Source: M3007 sp046329435
GTDB taxonomy: Bacteria > Bacteroidota > Bacteroidia > Chitinophagales > Saprospiraceae
Direction of reading: 5' to 3'
NCBI GenBank assembly: GCA_046329435.1
Contig: JAXLUR010000010.1
Span: forward strand, 1-64,000
DNA length: 64,000 nt
Below the pieces are notes generated by a model. It saw nothing but the letters and a program-made list of their open reading frames with translations. It did not search any database and was not told the DNA's origin. Positions 9,931-19,482 of this stretch are shown here, piece by piece; the stretch's first letter is position 1, and each line of letters opens with the position of its first letter. Both the position numbers and the translations under genes were made by a program.

Positions 9931-12597
9931 ATGACTAAAACACTGACTTACAGAAGCTTGGTAATGGCTTTTCTGCTTGCCATTGGCTTCCAAAGCGCTT
10001 TTTCCCAGACGTTTTGGACGGAAACCTTTTCCGACGAAGCTTCTTCCACCACAAACTGGGTTAGCGGAGGGGACAACCTCGGCGCCGAAGTGTGGACCTG
10101 GACCAACGACCCGCTCGCCGGCTATCAGGACCCGGCGGTGCCCGCGTTTGGCGCAACGAGCGCCGGCGACGGATACTTCCTGTTCAACTCCGATGCCAAC
10201 GGTGAAAATAACGCACACGACGTGACGCTCACCGGCGTTGGCGTACCGGCCAACTGCTCGGGCCAGAACAACGTTCACCTCAAGTTCTACACCCAGTATT
10301 TCTACTTCGGTATCAACAACGCCCGTGTAGGCGTGAGCACCAACGGTATGGACTTTACCTACTACCAGATCCTGTCCGACCTGCCCGACAACACCATCTT
10401 CGACGGTGAAATCGACCTCGCTCTGCCCGAAGCCAACAACCAGCCGCAGGTTTGGATCCAGTTCCGCTGGGAAGGCAACTGGGAGTACCACTGGAAAGTG
10501 GACGACCTCGAACTGTCCGGCCAGTCCGGCGCTGTTTCCTGCATCGACAACCCGGACAAAATCATTTGCGATGATTTTGAATCCTACAACGTCGGCAACC
10601 TCAGCTCCCAGTCGCCCTACTGGATTCCGTGGGATCTCAACGACGCTGCCAACAACATCGTCAGCGCTGAAGTATCGACCGAACAAGCCTCCAACGGCAC
10701 GAAGTCGATGAAAGTAAAACCCGACGGCGCTTCCGGCGACGACCAGCTGCTCAAACTCGGCAACCGCACCAGCGGCCGCTACAGCCTCAAATGGAAATAC
10801 TACATCCCGACGGGCAAAGCCGCTTACTTCAACATCCAGACGGACGAAAACGACCCGGGCGGTACCCCCGACGGCACGCCGGAAAACTTCTCCCTGCAAG
10901 TGTATTTCCGCACAACGGGCGTGGTTGATGTGACCGACCCGACCCCTGCCACCGCCGGCACCTACCCGCAAGGCGTATGGTTCCCGATCGAGCTGGTTAT
11001 GGACCTCGACAACAACCTGGCCAAGTTCTTCGTCAATGGCGCCCTCGTGAAAGCCTGGGGCTACGATCAGGATTTCGGCGCTATCGACTTCTACGCCGAA
11101 AACAACAACACTTATCTGGCTTATGTCGACGAAGTGGAGTTCATCTCCCTGCCCGCCATCGTGTACAATGTGGACGATTGCGCCAATGCAGTTGACCTGA
11201 CCCAGTACTTCGGCCAGACGCCCGATGTTCCGCAAACGACCGGTCTGTACGACAACACCAACGCTACGGTTGCTGCTACCGACCCGGCTGTTACCTGCTG
11301 GAACGAAAACGCTTCGGGCGCTAACGACATAGTCAATGGTTCCATGTGGTACACTTTCACCGGCGACGGCGCCAACTACCACATCGAAACGGTACCCTGC
11401 AACGCTACCAACTACATCGGTACGGCTCAGCAAGACCCGGGCGACACGCAAATGGCCATCTATGAAGGCTCCGGCTGCGGCGACCTGACGCTGGTTGCCT
11501 GCAACGACGACCTCTTCACCACCGGCGAACCCGACTGGCGCTCGGGCCTCGATCTCCAGACGGAATCGGGCACGAACTACTACATGCTGATCGATGGCTT
11601 CGAATTCCAGGGCACTGTGGCGCTTGGCGAATACTGCGTTGAAATCACGCAAACGCCGAGCGTTACCTGCGACAACGGCGCTGTTGGCACCTACACCGTC
11701 GCCAACGACGGTTTCGTGTGCAACCTCGCCAACCTCGGCGCACTGATCACGATGAACACCGACGAATTCGCTATCCCGACCGTTGGTCCGGTTTACGGTA
11801 TGCTGTGGGCGATCAGCTCCGCTCCCGTTGCTCCGGGCGAGTGGCCGGCTGATGCTGCCGGCTTCCTCGGCGGTACCGGCGTGCTGCAAAACGTATTTGC
11901 AGTAGGCCTCGTCAACGACAACGATCCGTTCGCTTATGGCACTTACTATGTTACGCCCGTGGTACTGGGCGGCGCTACCGATACCGACCCGAGCAATGGC
12001 CCGAGCGTATTCGACGTAGACCCGAGCACCGGCTGCTACTTTGTAGGCGCTTCCACCCTCGTTACCCTGATGCCGCCGCTGAACGACCTCTCCATCGACA
12101 ATGCAGACGTTACCAGCAGCTCCATCGACATCACCGTTTCGGGTGGTCTGGCAGAATTCCTGGCTGATCCTTCGCTGTACATTTTCAGCTGGACCGGCCC
12201 GGGCGGCTTCACCGCCAGCACCGAAGACATCAGCGGCCTCACGGTCAGCGGCGCTTACTCGGTAGTTATCTCCGACCCGAGCGGTTGCATTGACCCGTAC
12301 ACGCAAACCTTCGACGTATCGACGGGTACCGAAGATCCTTCTTCGATCAAAACGCTCACGATCAGTCCGAACCCGACGCGCAACACCGTTGTGATGAACC
12401 TCTCGCTGGTGCAAGCTGGCGAAGTCCGCATCGACGTGGTGAACACGATCGGTCAGGTGCTGCAAACCCTCAACGTCGGCCAGGTGAGCAACCTCAGCCA
12501 GACGGTTGATCTCGGCAACCTCAGCGACGGCACGTACTTCCTGCGCATTTCGGTCGACGGCGACGTGACCCAGCGCAGCGTTGTGCTGCAGCGCTAA
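9931..12597 (+). CDS. Large secreted protein with T9SS type A sorting domain
   Basis: About 888 residues. The N-terminus is a signal peptide (MTKTLTYRSLVMAFLLAIGF then AFSQ), which is why I chose the ATG at 9931 over one at 9898. Residues about 25-195 look like a jelly-roll ectodomain, 205-410 like a second concanavalin-like sandwich (CDDFESYNVG..., YVDEVEFISLP), then beta-sandwich and cysteine-poor repeats. The last 80 residues (SIKTLTISPNPTRNTVVMNL ... GTYFLRISVDG) are a standard type IX secretion C-terminal domain, so the protein should be exported and surface-attached or released. No catalytic motif is recognised. It ends with a strong terminator. The codon use is strikingly uniform, which suggests high expression. 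Confidence 0.8.
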   Translation: MTKTLTYRSLVMAFLLAIGFQSAFSQTFWTETFSDEASSTTNWVSGGDNLGAEVWTWTNDPLAGYQDPAVPAFGATSAGDGYFLFNSDANGENNAHDVTLTGVGVPANCSGQNNVHLKFYTQYFYFGINNARVGVSTNGMDFTYYQILSDLPDNTIFDGEIDLALPEANNQPQVWIQFRWEGNWEYHWKVDDLELSGQSGAVSCIDNPDKIICDDFESYNVGNLSSQSPYWIPWDLNDAANNIVSAEVSTEQASNGTKSMKVKPDGASGDDQLLKLGNRTSGRYSLKWKYYIPTGKAAYFNIQTDENDPGGTPDGTPENFSLQVYFRTTGVVDVTDPTPATAGTYPQGVWFPIELVMDLDNNLAKFFVNGALVKAWGYDQDFGAIDFYAENNNTYLAYVDEVEFISLPAIVYNVDDCANAVDLTQYFGQTPDVPQTTGLYDNTNATVAATDPAVTCWNENASGANDIVNGSMWYTFTGDGANYHIETVPCNATNYIGTAQQDPGDTQMAIYEGSGCGDLTLVACNDDLFTTGEPDWRSGLDLQTESGTNYYMLIDGFEFQGTVALGEYCVEITQTPSVTCDNGAVGTYTVANDGFVCNLANLGALITMNTDEFAIPTVGPVYGMLWAISSAPVAPGEWPADAAGFLGGTGVLQNVFAVGLVNDNDPFAYGTYYVTPVVLGGATDTDPSNGPSVFDVDPSTGCYFVGASTLVTLMPPLNDLSIDNADVTSSSIDITVSGGLAEFLADPSLYIFSWTGPGGFTASTEDISGLTVSGAYSVVISDPSGCIDPYTQTFDVSTGTEDPSSIKTLTISPNPTRNTVVMNLSLVQAGEVRIDVVNTIGQVLQTLNVGQVSNLSQTVDLGNLSDGTYFLRISVDGDVTQRSVVLQR

Positions 12598-12644
12598 TCA
12601 GGCAAGCAGACCGACCGATTGACGGTTGGCCCGGTTTTGCCGCG

Positions 12645-12682
12645 AACGGGAAGCGAATCACTCGCTTCCCGTTTTTTATTTT
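12645..12682 (+). terminator. Rho-independent terminator after the T9SS cargo gene
   Basis: A perfect 12-bp stem (AACGGGAAGCGA at 12645-12656 with TCGCTTCCCGTT at 12662-12673) and a 5-base loop are followed by a T-rich tract. It sits 48 bp after the stop codon. Confidence 0.9.
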
Positions 12683-12779
12683 TCAAAAACAAAGGAAGGT
12701 GTACCGGTTTTCGCCACATTTGCTGCCGCAGTTGACAATACCGTCAGCTGCCTGATCCGGAAGTTTTTTTACCCAGGCC

Positions 12780-13712
12780 ATGTACGAACTCGACATCACT
12801 CCTTTCGGCGAATGGCGCCGATACGACATCCACAATCCTGCCAACGGCAACGGCTTCAGCCTCGTACCCGGCAAAGGCGCCACCTTGCTCGACCTGCGTT
12901 TCGGCGGCCGCCAGGTGCTCGACGGCTACTCTTCCCCCGAAGAACTGACTATCGGTAAATGGGGAAAAAGCGCCGTGCTTTTCCCTTTCCCCAACCGCCT
13001 TCGCGACGGACGCTACAACTGGCAGCAACAGGATTATCAATTTCCGATCAACAACGCTGATACCGGCAATGCCATTCACGGATTTGCCCGTGCCGAATCC
13101 TTTGAAGTCGTGCGGGTAGAACTTACGACCGAAAGCGCCGAAGTGGAATGCCGGCTCGAATACGCCGGAACCCATCCCGGCTACCCGTTCCCCTGCACGC
13201 TCGACCTGACTTTTTCCATGTCGAACCGACGCGACTTCAACGTGGCTTTTTTTCTGAAAAATCACCACAGCCAGGCTATCCCGGCCGGCTTCGGGTGGCA
13301 TCCCTATTTCCGTTTGTGCGAACAGGCCGACGCGCATTTGCTCCATTTGCCCGAATGTGAAAAAGTCGCTATCGACGAACGCATGATCCCGACCGGGGAG
13401 AAAACGGATTTCGACGAATTTGTACACGACCGGCAACTGGACGATACACGGCTCGACAATTGTTTCAAGGTGAAAAAACCGGGCTCGTTGTACCGCCTGG
13501 GTCTTGCCGGTTCGGGCGGCCGCTTGTCGGTAGTGGCCAGCGCTTCGAGCTTTCCGTTTTTTCAGGTTTTTACCCCTCCGCACCGCGAAAGCATCGCACT
13601 CGAGCCGATGACCTGCAATGTGGATGCATTCAATAACGGGGAAGGGCTGGTGACCGTTCCGGCCGGCGGCGACTGGCTCGAGGCCTTCCGGGTCGAATAT
13701 TACGACCATTGA
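12780..13712 (+). CDS. Aldose 1-epimerase family protein
   Basis: 310 residues of the galactose mutarotase fold. It matches the family in the sugar-contact stretch LFPFPNRLRDGRY, the histidine in NAIHGFAR (about residue 101) and the second histidine in FGWHPYFRL (about residue 177), which are the residues that protonate and deprotonate the anomeric sugar. A glutamate suitable as the base is in SIALEPMTCNVDAFNNG near the end. No signal peptide, so cytoplasmic. Sequence divergence from classic GalM suggests the broader 'aldose epimerase' group, whose substrate may be another hexose derivative. It precedes an APC permease by 65 bp, plausibly co-transcribed. Confidence 0.88.
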   Translation: MYELDITPFGEWRRYDIHNPANGNGFSLVPGKGATLLDLRFGGRQVLDGYSSPEELTIGKWGKSAVLFPFPNRLRDGRYNWQQQDYQFPINNADTGNAIHGFARAESFEVVRVELTTESAEVECRLEYAGTHPGYPFPCTLDLTFSMSNRRDFNVAFFLKNHHSQAIPAGFGWHPYFRLCEQADAHLLHLPECEKVAIDERMIPTGEKTDFDEFVHDRQLDDTRLDNCFKVKKPGSLYRLGLAGSGGRLSVVASASSFPFFQVFTPPHRESIALEPMTCNVDAFNNGEGLVTVPAGGDWLEAFRVEYYDH

Positions 13713-13777
13713 ACCCGCTTTAATTTCTGCTCTGTCCACCCATTTGTTCAACAATCGGATTCCCGACCCACCCTGTT

Positions 13778-15109
13778 ATGTCCACCGAACTCAAACGTTC
13801 CCTGACCTTGTACGGCCTTACGATGATTGCCATTGGCAGCACGATTGGCAGCGGTATTTTTCGTACGCCCGGCAAAATTGCCTTGCAAATGCACCAGCCC
13901 GAGTTTGTCATTGCACTTTGGGTGCTGGGCGGGCTGGTGGCGCTTACCGGCGCGCTGACGTTTGCTGAAATGGGCAGCATGTTTCCGGGCGCCGGCGGTC
14001 TTTATGTGTACCTGCGGGAGGCGTACGGAGATACGGTCGGGTTTTTGTACGGATGGTTTATCCTGTTTATCAGTACTTCCGGAAGCATCGCGGCCTTGTC
14101 GGTTGTCTGTGCGGAGCATATTTTATACCTGACGGGGGAGACCGATACCGGGCTGGTGACGCCACTGGCCCTCGGAATAACCGTTTTCCTCACCATCGTC
14201 AATCTTTTCGGGGTGCGTATCGGCGGCTGGATGGCCAACCTGTTTACCGGGGCGAAACTGGCCGGACTGGCGCTCATCATCGTGGTGGGCATCTTTTATT
14301 TCCGGCCGGAAGTGCCGGCCGCCAACGCTGCCAGCAGCTTCGCCAATTCCGCTCCGACCAACTGGATGAGCGCTTTTGCAGCCGCTTTTGTAGGGGTATT
14401 GTGGTCGTACGGCGGGTTCCAGCACGCCTCCTACCTGGCCGGCGAAACCCAGCACGCGCAGCGCAACGTGCCGCGCGCCATGATACTGGGCGCTTCGGTG
14501 GTAACACTGGTTTACGTGCTTGCCAATGTAGCGTACATGCGCCTGTTGCCGATCGAAACCATCGCTCAATCCAAAACCGTGGCAGCCGATGCCATGCGCA
14601 CGGCTTTCCCGTGGGGCGGTTCGCTAATGGCGTTTTTGATCGTACTGTCCACTTTCGGCACGACGGCGATCTACTGCATGTCGGCCCCGCGGATTTACTA
14701 CGCCATGGCCAAAGACGGGATTTTTTTCAAACAACTCGCCGAGTTGCATCCCCGCTGGCATACGCCGGTAAAGGCCATCCTGATCCAGGCTGCCTGGTCG
14801 GTTATCCTGCTCCTGGTCTGGGGTACTTTCGGCGATTTGATTGATTACGTGACGTTTATGGACTGGATCGGCCTGGCGATGGTGGGTACTGCCATTTTTG
14901 TGTTTCGCAAGCACCGCCCCGACGCCGAACGCGGCTACCGAACGGTATTGTATCCGCTTACGCCGCTGGTGTTTATCATCCTGTCCGGCTTGTTTATCGT
15001 GCTGCAGTTTGCCGACAATCCCAAACATTCGGGCGCCGGCATCGCCGTGGTGGCTGTCGGCTGGGTGGTGTATTATTTCTTTTTCCGCCGGCAAAAAACA
15101 GCGGGTTGA
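13778..15109 (+). CDS. APC-family amino acid permease
   Basis: 443 residues with twelve predicted membrane helices. The first helix contains the conserved unwound-helix motif IGSTIGSGIFRTPG, typical of amino acid-polyamine-organocation carriers, where the amino acid carboxyl group is bound. The loop EMGSMFPGAGGLYVYLREAYG and the region GGFQHASYLAGETQHAQRNVPRAM are also characteristic; the latter is close to the LAT/serine-threonine exchanger and cationic permease type. The C-terminus ends in a short charged tail (FFFRRQKTAG). Substrate not determinable. Convergent with the following MFS gene, 16 bp apart. Confidence 0.88.
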   Translation: MSTELKRSLTLYGLTMIAIGSTIGSGIFRTPGKIALQMHQPEFVIALWVLGGLVALTGALTFAEMGSMFPGAGGLYVYLREAYGDTVGFLYGWFILFISTSGSIAALSVVCAEHILYLTGETDTGLVTPLALGITVFLTIVNLFGVRIGGWMANLFTGAKLAGLALIIVVGIFYFRPEVPAANAASSFANSAPTNWMSAFAAAFVGVLWSYGGFQHASYLAGETQHAQRNVPRAMILGASVVTLVYVLANVAYMRLLPIETIAQSKTVAADAMRTAFPWGGSLMAFLIVLSTFGTTAIYCMSAPRIYYAMAKDGIFFKQLAELHPRWHTPVKAILIQAAWSVILLLVWGTFGDLIDYVTFMDWIGLAMVGTAIFVFRKHRPDAERGYRTVLYPLTPLVFIILSGLFIVLQFADNPKHSGAGIAVVAVGWVVYYFFFRRQKTAG

Positions 15110-15125
15110 CCGCCTCCGCCCCATT

Positions 15126-16310
15126 TTAAACGGTTTTGAACCTCGCTTCCCAATACGACAGGTAGGCGAAACCCGCCAGGCTGGCTGCCGCGGCCGACCA
15201 GAACACGAGGGGCATGTGCGCCAGTTCGTTGCCATAGTACCAACCGGAGAGGGCTGCGCCGCCGCCGATCGCCATTTCCAGGGCAATGTACATGGTAGCC
15301 AGGGCGCGTCCGCGCCGCGCAGGGTCGCCGAGGTCGACCGTCCAGGCGGTGATGGCCGGTGAAAAAATGCCGATGCCGAGCCCGAAAACGGCCGACGAAA
15401 CGTACACCATGCCCGGAGAGGCACTCAGGGCAAATGAACCCATTGCAGCGGCGATCAGCAGTGCAGAGGCTTTCAGCACGGGAACGCGGCCCAATTGATC
15501 CGAAATTTTTCCTGCGAAAAAACGAGTGGCCACACTCGAGAGCGTGGCGATGGTAAAAAACGTGCCCCGGTTGGCCACACCCACCGCGTCGCACAGGTCG
15601 GGCACCAGTGTCAGGATGACGCCGTAGCCGAAGTAACAGCAGAGCATGGCAATGCCGGCCGGAATGGCGAGCGGGTCGAAAATGTCATTGCGGCCGATGC
15701 GTAGCAGTTGCAGGGAAAAGGGTTGTTTGGCGTGCAGGGTTTCCTTCATTCTCAACAAAATAAGCATCGAAAGCGCGGCCAGCACGGTCGAGGCGTAAAA
15801 CATGACATTGATCGAATAGGCCTTTGCCAGCCAGCTGCCCAGCGGGGGCGAGGCCGAGGCGCCGATGCTCAGGCAGATGCCGAGAATGCCCATGGCTTCG
15901 CCCCGCCGGTGCCCCGGCACGATGTCGGCCACGTAAGCCGAAGTGCCCGTGGGTTTGAACCCTGTTGAAAAACCGTGAAAAAAACGCAGCCACAGGAACC
16001 CGCTAACGAAGGTCAGGACCGGGTAAAGCAACCCGCACACCACACAGGCCAGCACGCCGATATACATCACCGGCATGCGCCCGATGGTATCGGCCAGTTT
16101 GCCGCTGAAAGGCCTCGACAGCCCGGCGGTGAGTGTGAAAACCGCGATGATCAGCCCTTTGTAATCGCCTCCTCCCAGCGATGCGAGGTAAGAGGGCAGT
16201 TCCGGCAACATCATGTTGAAACTCGCGGCAAACAGCCCGTGCGACAGGCATAACAACAAAAAGGCCGGGGTGTAGAGGGAGGTTTCGAGCGGGTCGGCGG
16301 CTTGGTTCAT
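15126..16310 (-). CDS. MFS transporter, drug-efflux-like
   Basis: 394 residues from the ATG at 16310 (MNQAADPLETSLY) with twelve helices. The major-facilitator motif A appears as GKLADTIGRMPVM between helices 2 and 3, and a second copy as GKISDQLGRVPVL in the second half. The helix-5 segment GILGICLSIGASASPPLGSWL resembles motif C of proton-driven exporters, so an efflux role is more likely than uptake. An upstream TTG at 16367 is possible but gives a polar, non-conserved leader. The gene follows udk on the same strand, so the two could share a transcript. Confidence 0.85.
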   Translation of the reverse strand: MNQAADPLETSLYTPAFLLLCLSHGLFAASFNMMLPELPSYLASLGGGDYKGLIIAVFTLTAGLSRPFSGKLADTIGRMPVMYIGVLACVVCGLLYPVLTFVSGFLWLRFFHGFSTGFKPTGTSAYVADIVPGHRRGEAMGILGICLSIGASASPPLGSWLAKAYSINVMFYASTVLAALSMLILLRMKETLHAKQPFSLQLLRIGRNDIFDPLAIPAGIAMLCCYFGYGVILTLVPDLCDAVGVANRGTFFTIATLSSVATRFFAGKISDQLGRVPVLKASALLIAAAMGSFALSASPGMVYVSSAVFGLGIGIFSPAITAWTVDLGDPARRGRALATMYIALEMAIGGGAALSGWYYGNELAHMPLVFWSAAAASLAGFAYLSYWEARFKTV

Positions 16311-16368
16311 GCTGACCGTAAAGTCAAAAGCGGGCTGAAAAGTTTCCTGGCAATAGTAAAAACGCAAG

Positions 16369-17004
16369 TCATTTTATCTCCTGCAATTTGGAGCGGATAA
16401 AACCCGCCAGCACCGACAGGCCGCGCCTGAAATCGCGGTAGTCGTCGCGGTTGTTGTTGATCACGATGTCGGCTTCGTCCTTGTACGGCAAAATGTAGCG
16501 CTCGTAGGCGGGCAGTACGTGGTACTGGTATTTGTACAATACGTCGTCGATGGGGTAGCCCCGGTCGCGCTGGTCGCGGTGGATGCGGCGAATGATTTTC
16601 AGGTTTTCTTTGGCGTAGAGGAAAACCTTGAGATCGTAAAGGGGCTGGATTTTTTTGTAATGAAAGACAAACAGACCTTCCAGAATGATGACCGGCGCCG
16701 GCTTGAATTCCAGTTTCTTGGGGGCGATATCCGGATTGTTGAAGGTGTATTCCAGCCGGGTCACCGTTTCGCCGGCCAGCAGTTTCTGGACATCCCGGTA
16801 AAACTCCTTTTTATGAAACGACTTGGGCAGGTCGAAATTGAACTCGTCGTTTTCATCGCGGTGTTGCTGTTCCCGGGGCAGGTAATAGTCGTCCTGGGAA
16901 AGCACACACAATTGCTGTTCATTGAATTCGGCGCGCAGGGCGCGGATAAAACTCGTTTTGCCGGAACCGCTTCCGCCGGCAATGCCAATGAGAAAAGGGC
17001 GCAC
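16369..17004 (-). CDS. udk: Uridine kinase
   Basis: 211 residues. Phosphorylates uridine and cytidine in pyrimidine salvage. The Walker A loop GGSGSGKTSF is at residues 10-19, SQDDYYLP carries the substrate aspartate, NFDLPKSF and EGLFVFHY follow in the usual order, and the lid segment RRIHRDQRDRGYP is present. The start appears to be GTG at 17004 because there is no in-frame ATG upstream before the P-loop. It is divergent from a nucleoside transporter gene (start 17235), and an uptake/kinase pair of this type is a sensible salvage unit. Confidence 0.92.
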   Translation of the reverse strand: MRPFLIGIAGGSGSGKTSFIRALRAEFNEQQLCVLSQDDYYLPREQQHRDENDEFNFDLPKSFHKKEFYRDVQKLLAGETVTRLEYTFNNPDIAPKKLEFKPAPVIILEGLFVFHYKKIQPLYDLKVFLYAKENLKIIRRIHRDQRDRGYPIDDVLYKYQYHVLPAYERYILPYKDEADIVINNNRDDYRDFRRGLSVLAGFIRSKLQEIK

Positions 17005-17234
17005 TTGAGTGAAGATCAGGTTGTGGATGTTAGGATCTGAAGTTGTTGGATGTTACCCTTCGGCAAATCCTCGCGAAAGTAGGCTTTTGGGCAAAAATTT
17101 TTGCAATCCGAACAGGTCGCGTACTTTTCGGCGCTTCGCGCAAGGTCGTGTTCTTTCCCGAAACGACTTTTTCTAACCACAACGCCACCGCACCGACACA
17201 TTCTTCACCATTAGCACATTCGCACCTACTCCAC

Positions 17235-18536
17235 ATGGATCGTTTTATTGGCATACTGGGTATTATCCTGATTCTTGGCCTCGCCTACCTGTTGTCCAAC
17301 AACCGCAAAGCCATCAATTACCGCACTGTGGGGACGGGCTTGTTGCTGCAGGCCGCGCTGGCGGTGTTTATTCTCAAAACTTCCGCCGGGCAGTCCATTT
17401 TCAAATGGCTCGGCGACGCGGTGACCAAGGTGCTCAGTTTTTCCGACGCCGGCGCCCAGTTTGTCTTTGGCATTCTGGCACACAGCGGCGCTTTCCAAAA
17501 AGTGGTGGACAGCGCAGTGGCGGCCAACGGCGGCCAGCCCCTGGCCTTCGACGACAAAGGCCAGGCCATGTTTTTCGGCGGCTTTATCTTTTTCTTTAAA
17601 ATCATTCCGACCATCATTTTTGTCGCCTGTCTGGTCAATATCATGTACCATATCGGGCTCATGCAGAAGGTGGTGGAGGTGTTGGCCAAAGGCATGAACT
17701 ATTTCATGCGCGTCAGCGGCGCCGAAGCGCTCAGTAATATCTCCAGCGCCTTTGTAGGCCAGGTGGAAGCCCAGATCATGATTCGCCCCTACCTGCGCGG
17801 CATGACCACTTCGGAACTGATGGCTTCGATGACCGGTTCCTTTGCCTGCATAGCCGGCGGGGTGATGGCCACCTATATCATGTTCGGCGTAAAAGCCGAG
17901 TACCTCATCGCGGCCAGTATCATGGCGGCGCCGGGCGCTCTGGCCATTGCCAAGATCATGCACCCCGAAACGGGCGAGCCGGAAACGAAGGGCAACGTCA
18001 AACTGAAAGTCGAAAAGGCGCATTCCAATATTGTGGACGCCATTTCGGCGGGCTGCTCCGACGGTTTGCGCGTGGGCATGAACGTACTGGCCATGCTGGT
18101 GGGCTTCCTGGCGCTTATTGCCCTCGTCGATTACGTGCTCGGCGGCGTCGGCGGCTGGTTTGGCCATTCGGAATGGAGCCTGAAAACCTTCCTGGGCTGG
18201 ATATTTGCCGGCTTCGCCTGGGCAATGGGGGTTCCGTCCAACGAAATCTTTACCGCGGGTTCGCTCATGGGCCTCAAACTGGCGGCCAATGAGTTCGTCG
18301 CCTACGTTCAGCTTTCCCAAATAAAAGATACCCTAAGCCCCAAAGCCCTGGCAATCGTCAGTTTTGCCCTCTGCGGCTTCGCCAACTTCGGCTCGGTGGG
18401 TATTCAAATCGGCGGCATCGGCGCTCTCGAACCCGATCGGCGCGCCGACCTGGCCCGTCTCGGTTTCCGGGCCCTCATCGCGGGCACCCTGGCTTCTTAC
18501 CTGTCGGCTACGCTGGCCGGTATGATGGTAGGGTAG
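17235..18536 (+). CDS. Concentrative nucleoside transporter (CNT/NupC family)
   Basis: 433 residues of a membrane protein with eight to ten helices. Diagnostic CNT stretches are visible: FGGFIFFFKIIPTIIF, GAEALSNISSAFVGQVEAQIMIRPYL (core shown as EALSNISSAFVGQVEA), MTGSFACIAGGVMATY and the C-terminal CGFANFGSVGIQIGGIGAL, which contains nucleoside and sodium/proton contact residues. I chose the ATG at 17235 because the upstream extension to 17043 is non-conserved and lies in the spacer with udk. Divergent from udk, so uptake of nucleosides can be followed by phosphorylation. Confidence 0.93.
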   Translation: MDRFIGILGIILILGLAYLLSNNRKAINYRTVGTGLLLQAALAVFILKTSAGQSIFKWLGDAVTKVLSFSDAGAQFVFGILAHSGAFQKVVDSAVAANGGQPLAFDDKGQAMFFGGFIFFFKIIPTIIFVACLVNIMYHIGLMQKVVEVLAKGMNYFMRVSGAEALSNISSAFVGQVEAQIMIRPYLRGMTTSELMASMTGSFACIAGGVMATYIMFGVKAEYLIAASIMAAPGALAIAKIMHPETGEPETKGNVKLKVEKAHSNIVDAISAGCSDGLRVGMNVLAMLVGFLALIALVDYVLGGVGGWFGHSEWSLKTFLGWIFAGFAWAMGVPSNEIFTAGSLMGLKLAANEFVAYVQLSQIKDTLSPKALAIVSFALCGFANFGSVGIQIGGIGALEPDRRADLARLGFRALIAGTLASYLSATLAGMMVG

Positions 18537-18576
18537 GGGATACCTGAAAAGCAGCCCGACAGCGGTTTGCCACAAC

Positions 18577-18698
18577 AGGCAGGAGCCAGCAGTTGCGAAG
18601 TTTGAATCAGGAGATAAAGGGTCGAACGGCGTTGCGCGACAACCGCCGGTACCAGAGTTCCTGATCTTCTGCTCGTCACTGGCTCCTGCCTTGTTTTT
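18577..18698 (+). terminator. Long branched terminator hairpin after the nucleoside transporter
   Basis: A perfect 13-bp outer stem (AGGCAGGAGCCAG at 18577-18589 with its complement at 18679-18691) encloses a second stem (ATCAGGA 18606-18612 with 18659-18665) and an inner GGCGTTG/CAACCGCC-type stem. It is followed by TGTTTTTATTG. It lies between convergent genes. Confidence 0.7.
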
Positions 18699-19392
18699 AT
18701 TGATCCGGCAGCAAATCCCAGCCTTCTCCTTCCTGTGTCCACCAGCTGTAAGTAGCCGTTTTGACAATGCCGTTTTCGGCAGAATAGGCGTACCAGCTGC
18801 CCGGGCCGTCGACCGCCATCATCCTGTTATCGGTCAGGATGTTGAGATGGGCATAGAAAATGCCGAACAGGGAATACGCCGGGTCGGTGCCGGTCCAGTA
18901 GGATTCGGTGTAACCGTGATCGGTTTTCCAGCCGGTTATATTGACCTCGGGCGAGGTGATTTGTGCCAGCGGGAGTTTGAAAGGGACGTAAGTCAGGCGG
19001 TTTTCGAGCCAGGCGCCGCTTCCGGGCGCCGCTTTCTGAAAAACCGTGTCATTTTCCACTTTAAAATAATACTGGTAAACCTCCTCCGCGTTGGTGATAT
19101 GGTTGGCGCCGTGCAGGGAAGCCGAGCCGGGCGCCATTTTTTCTTCCACGAGGAAGCCGTTGGCATCCGACCCGATGATGGTCAGGACGAGGGTGTCGGT
19201 GTAGTACGCGAAGTTTTGATTGCCGGGGTTGTCGTACGATTCGCCTTTGAAGAGCACGTAACGCGAGGTTTGCCCTACCGCCATGTTGTTGAAGCGGATG
19301 TGGTTGGACGAGTCGGGCTGTGCCTCTTCGCGGCGGTCGCGGCAGCTGGCGAGGAACAGGCAACAAATGCTGAAAAACAGGAGGTGTTTCAT
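18697..19392 (-). CDS. Lipoprotein, paralogue of the upstream gene
   Basis: 231 residues. The signal peptide ends in a lipobox (MKHLLFFSICCLFLASC), so the mature protein should be anchored by its cysteine to a membrane. The rest is a soluble beta-rich domain I do not recognise; notable segments are HIRFNNMAVGQTSRYVLFKG, DANGFLVEEK and a tail ending EGWDLLPD. It is clearly homologous along its whole length to the next gene (19483-20172), for example in GSASLHGA, the DNR(M/L)M(A/S)xDGPG(S/N)W block and the identical CRDRREE/A start. The pair therefore arose by tandem duplication. Function unknown. Confidence 0.75.
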   Translation of the reverse strand: MKHLLFFSICCLFLASCRDRREEAQPDSSNHIRFNNMAVGQTSRYVLFKGESYDNPGNQNFAYYTDTLVLTIIGSDANGFLVEEKMAPGSASLHGANHITNAEEVYQYYFKVENDTVFQKAAPGSGAWLENRLTYVPFKLPLAQITSPEVNITGWKTDHGYTESYWTGTDPAYSLFGIFYAHLNILTDNRMMAVDGPGSWYAYSAENGIVKTATYSWWTQEGEGWDLLPDQ

Positions 19393-19482
19393 GATAGAAC
19401 AGTTTTTTGATGTGAAAGACTTTCTGCCGGCCAAAAGCGTTGGGACGGCCCGTAATTTTAGGAAAATATTAAGCGCCAGCGC

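Noticed and set aside
9730..12465. Minus-strand open frame of 911 codons opposite the T9SS cargo gene
   Set aside because: It is the antisense shadow of a high-GC coding region and shows no domain; the plus-strand frame has signal peptide and sorting domain.
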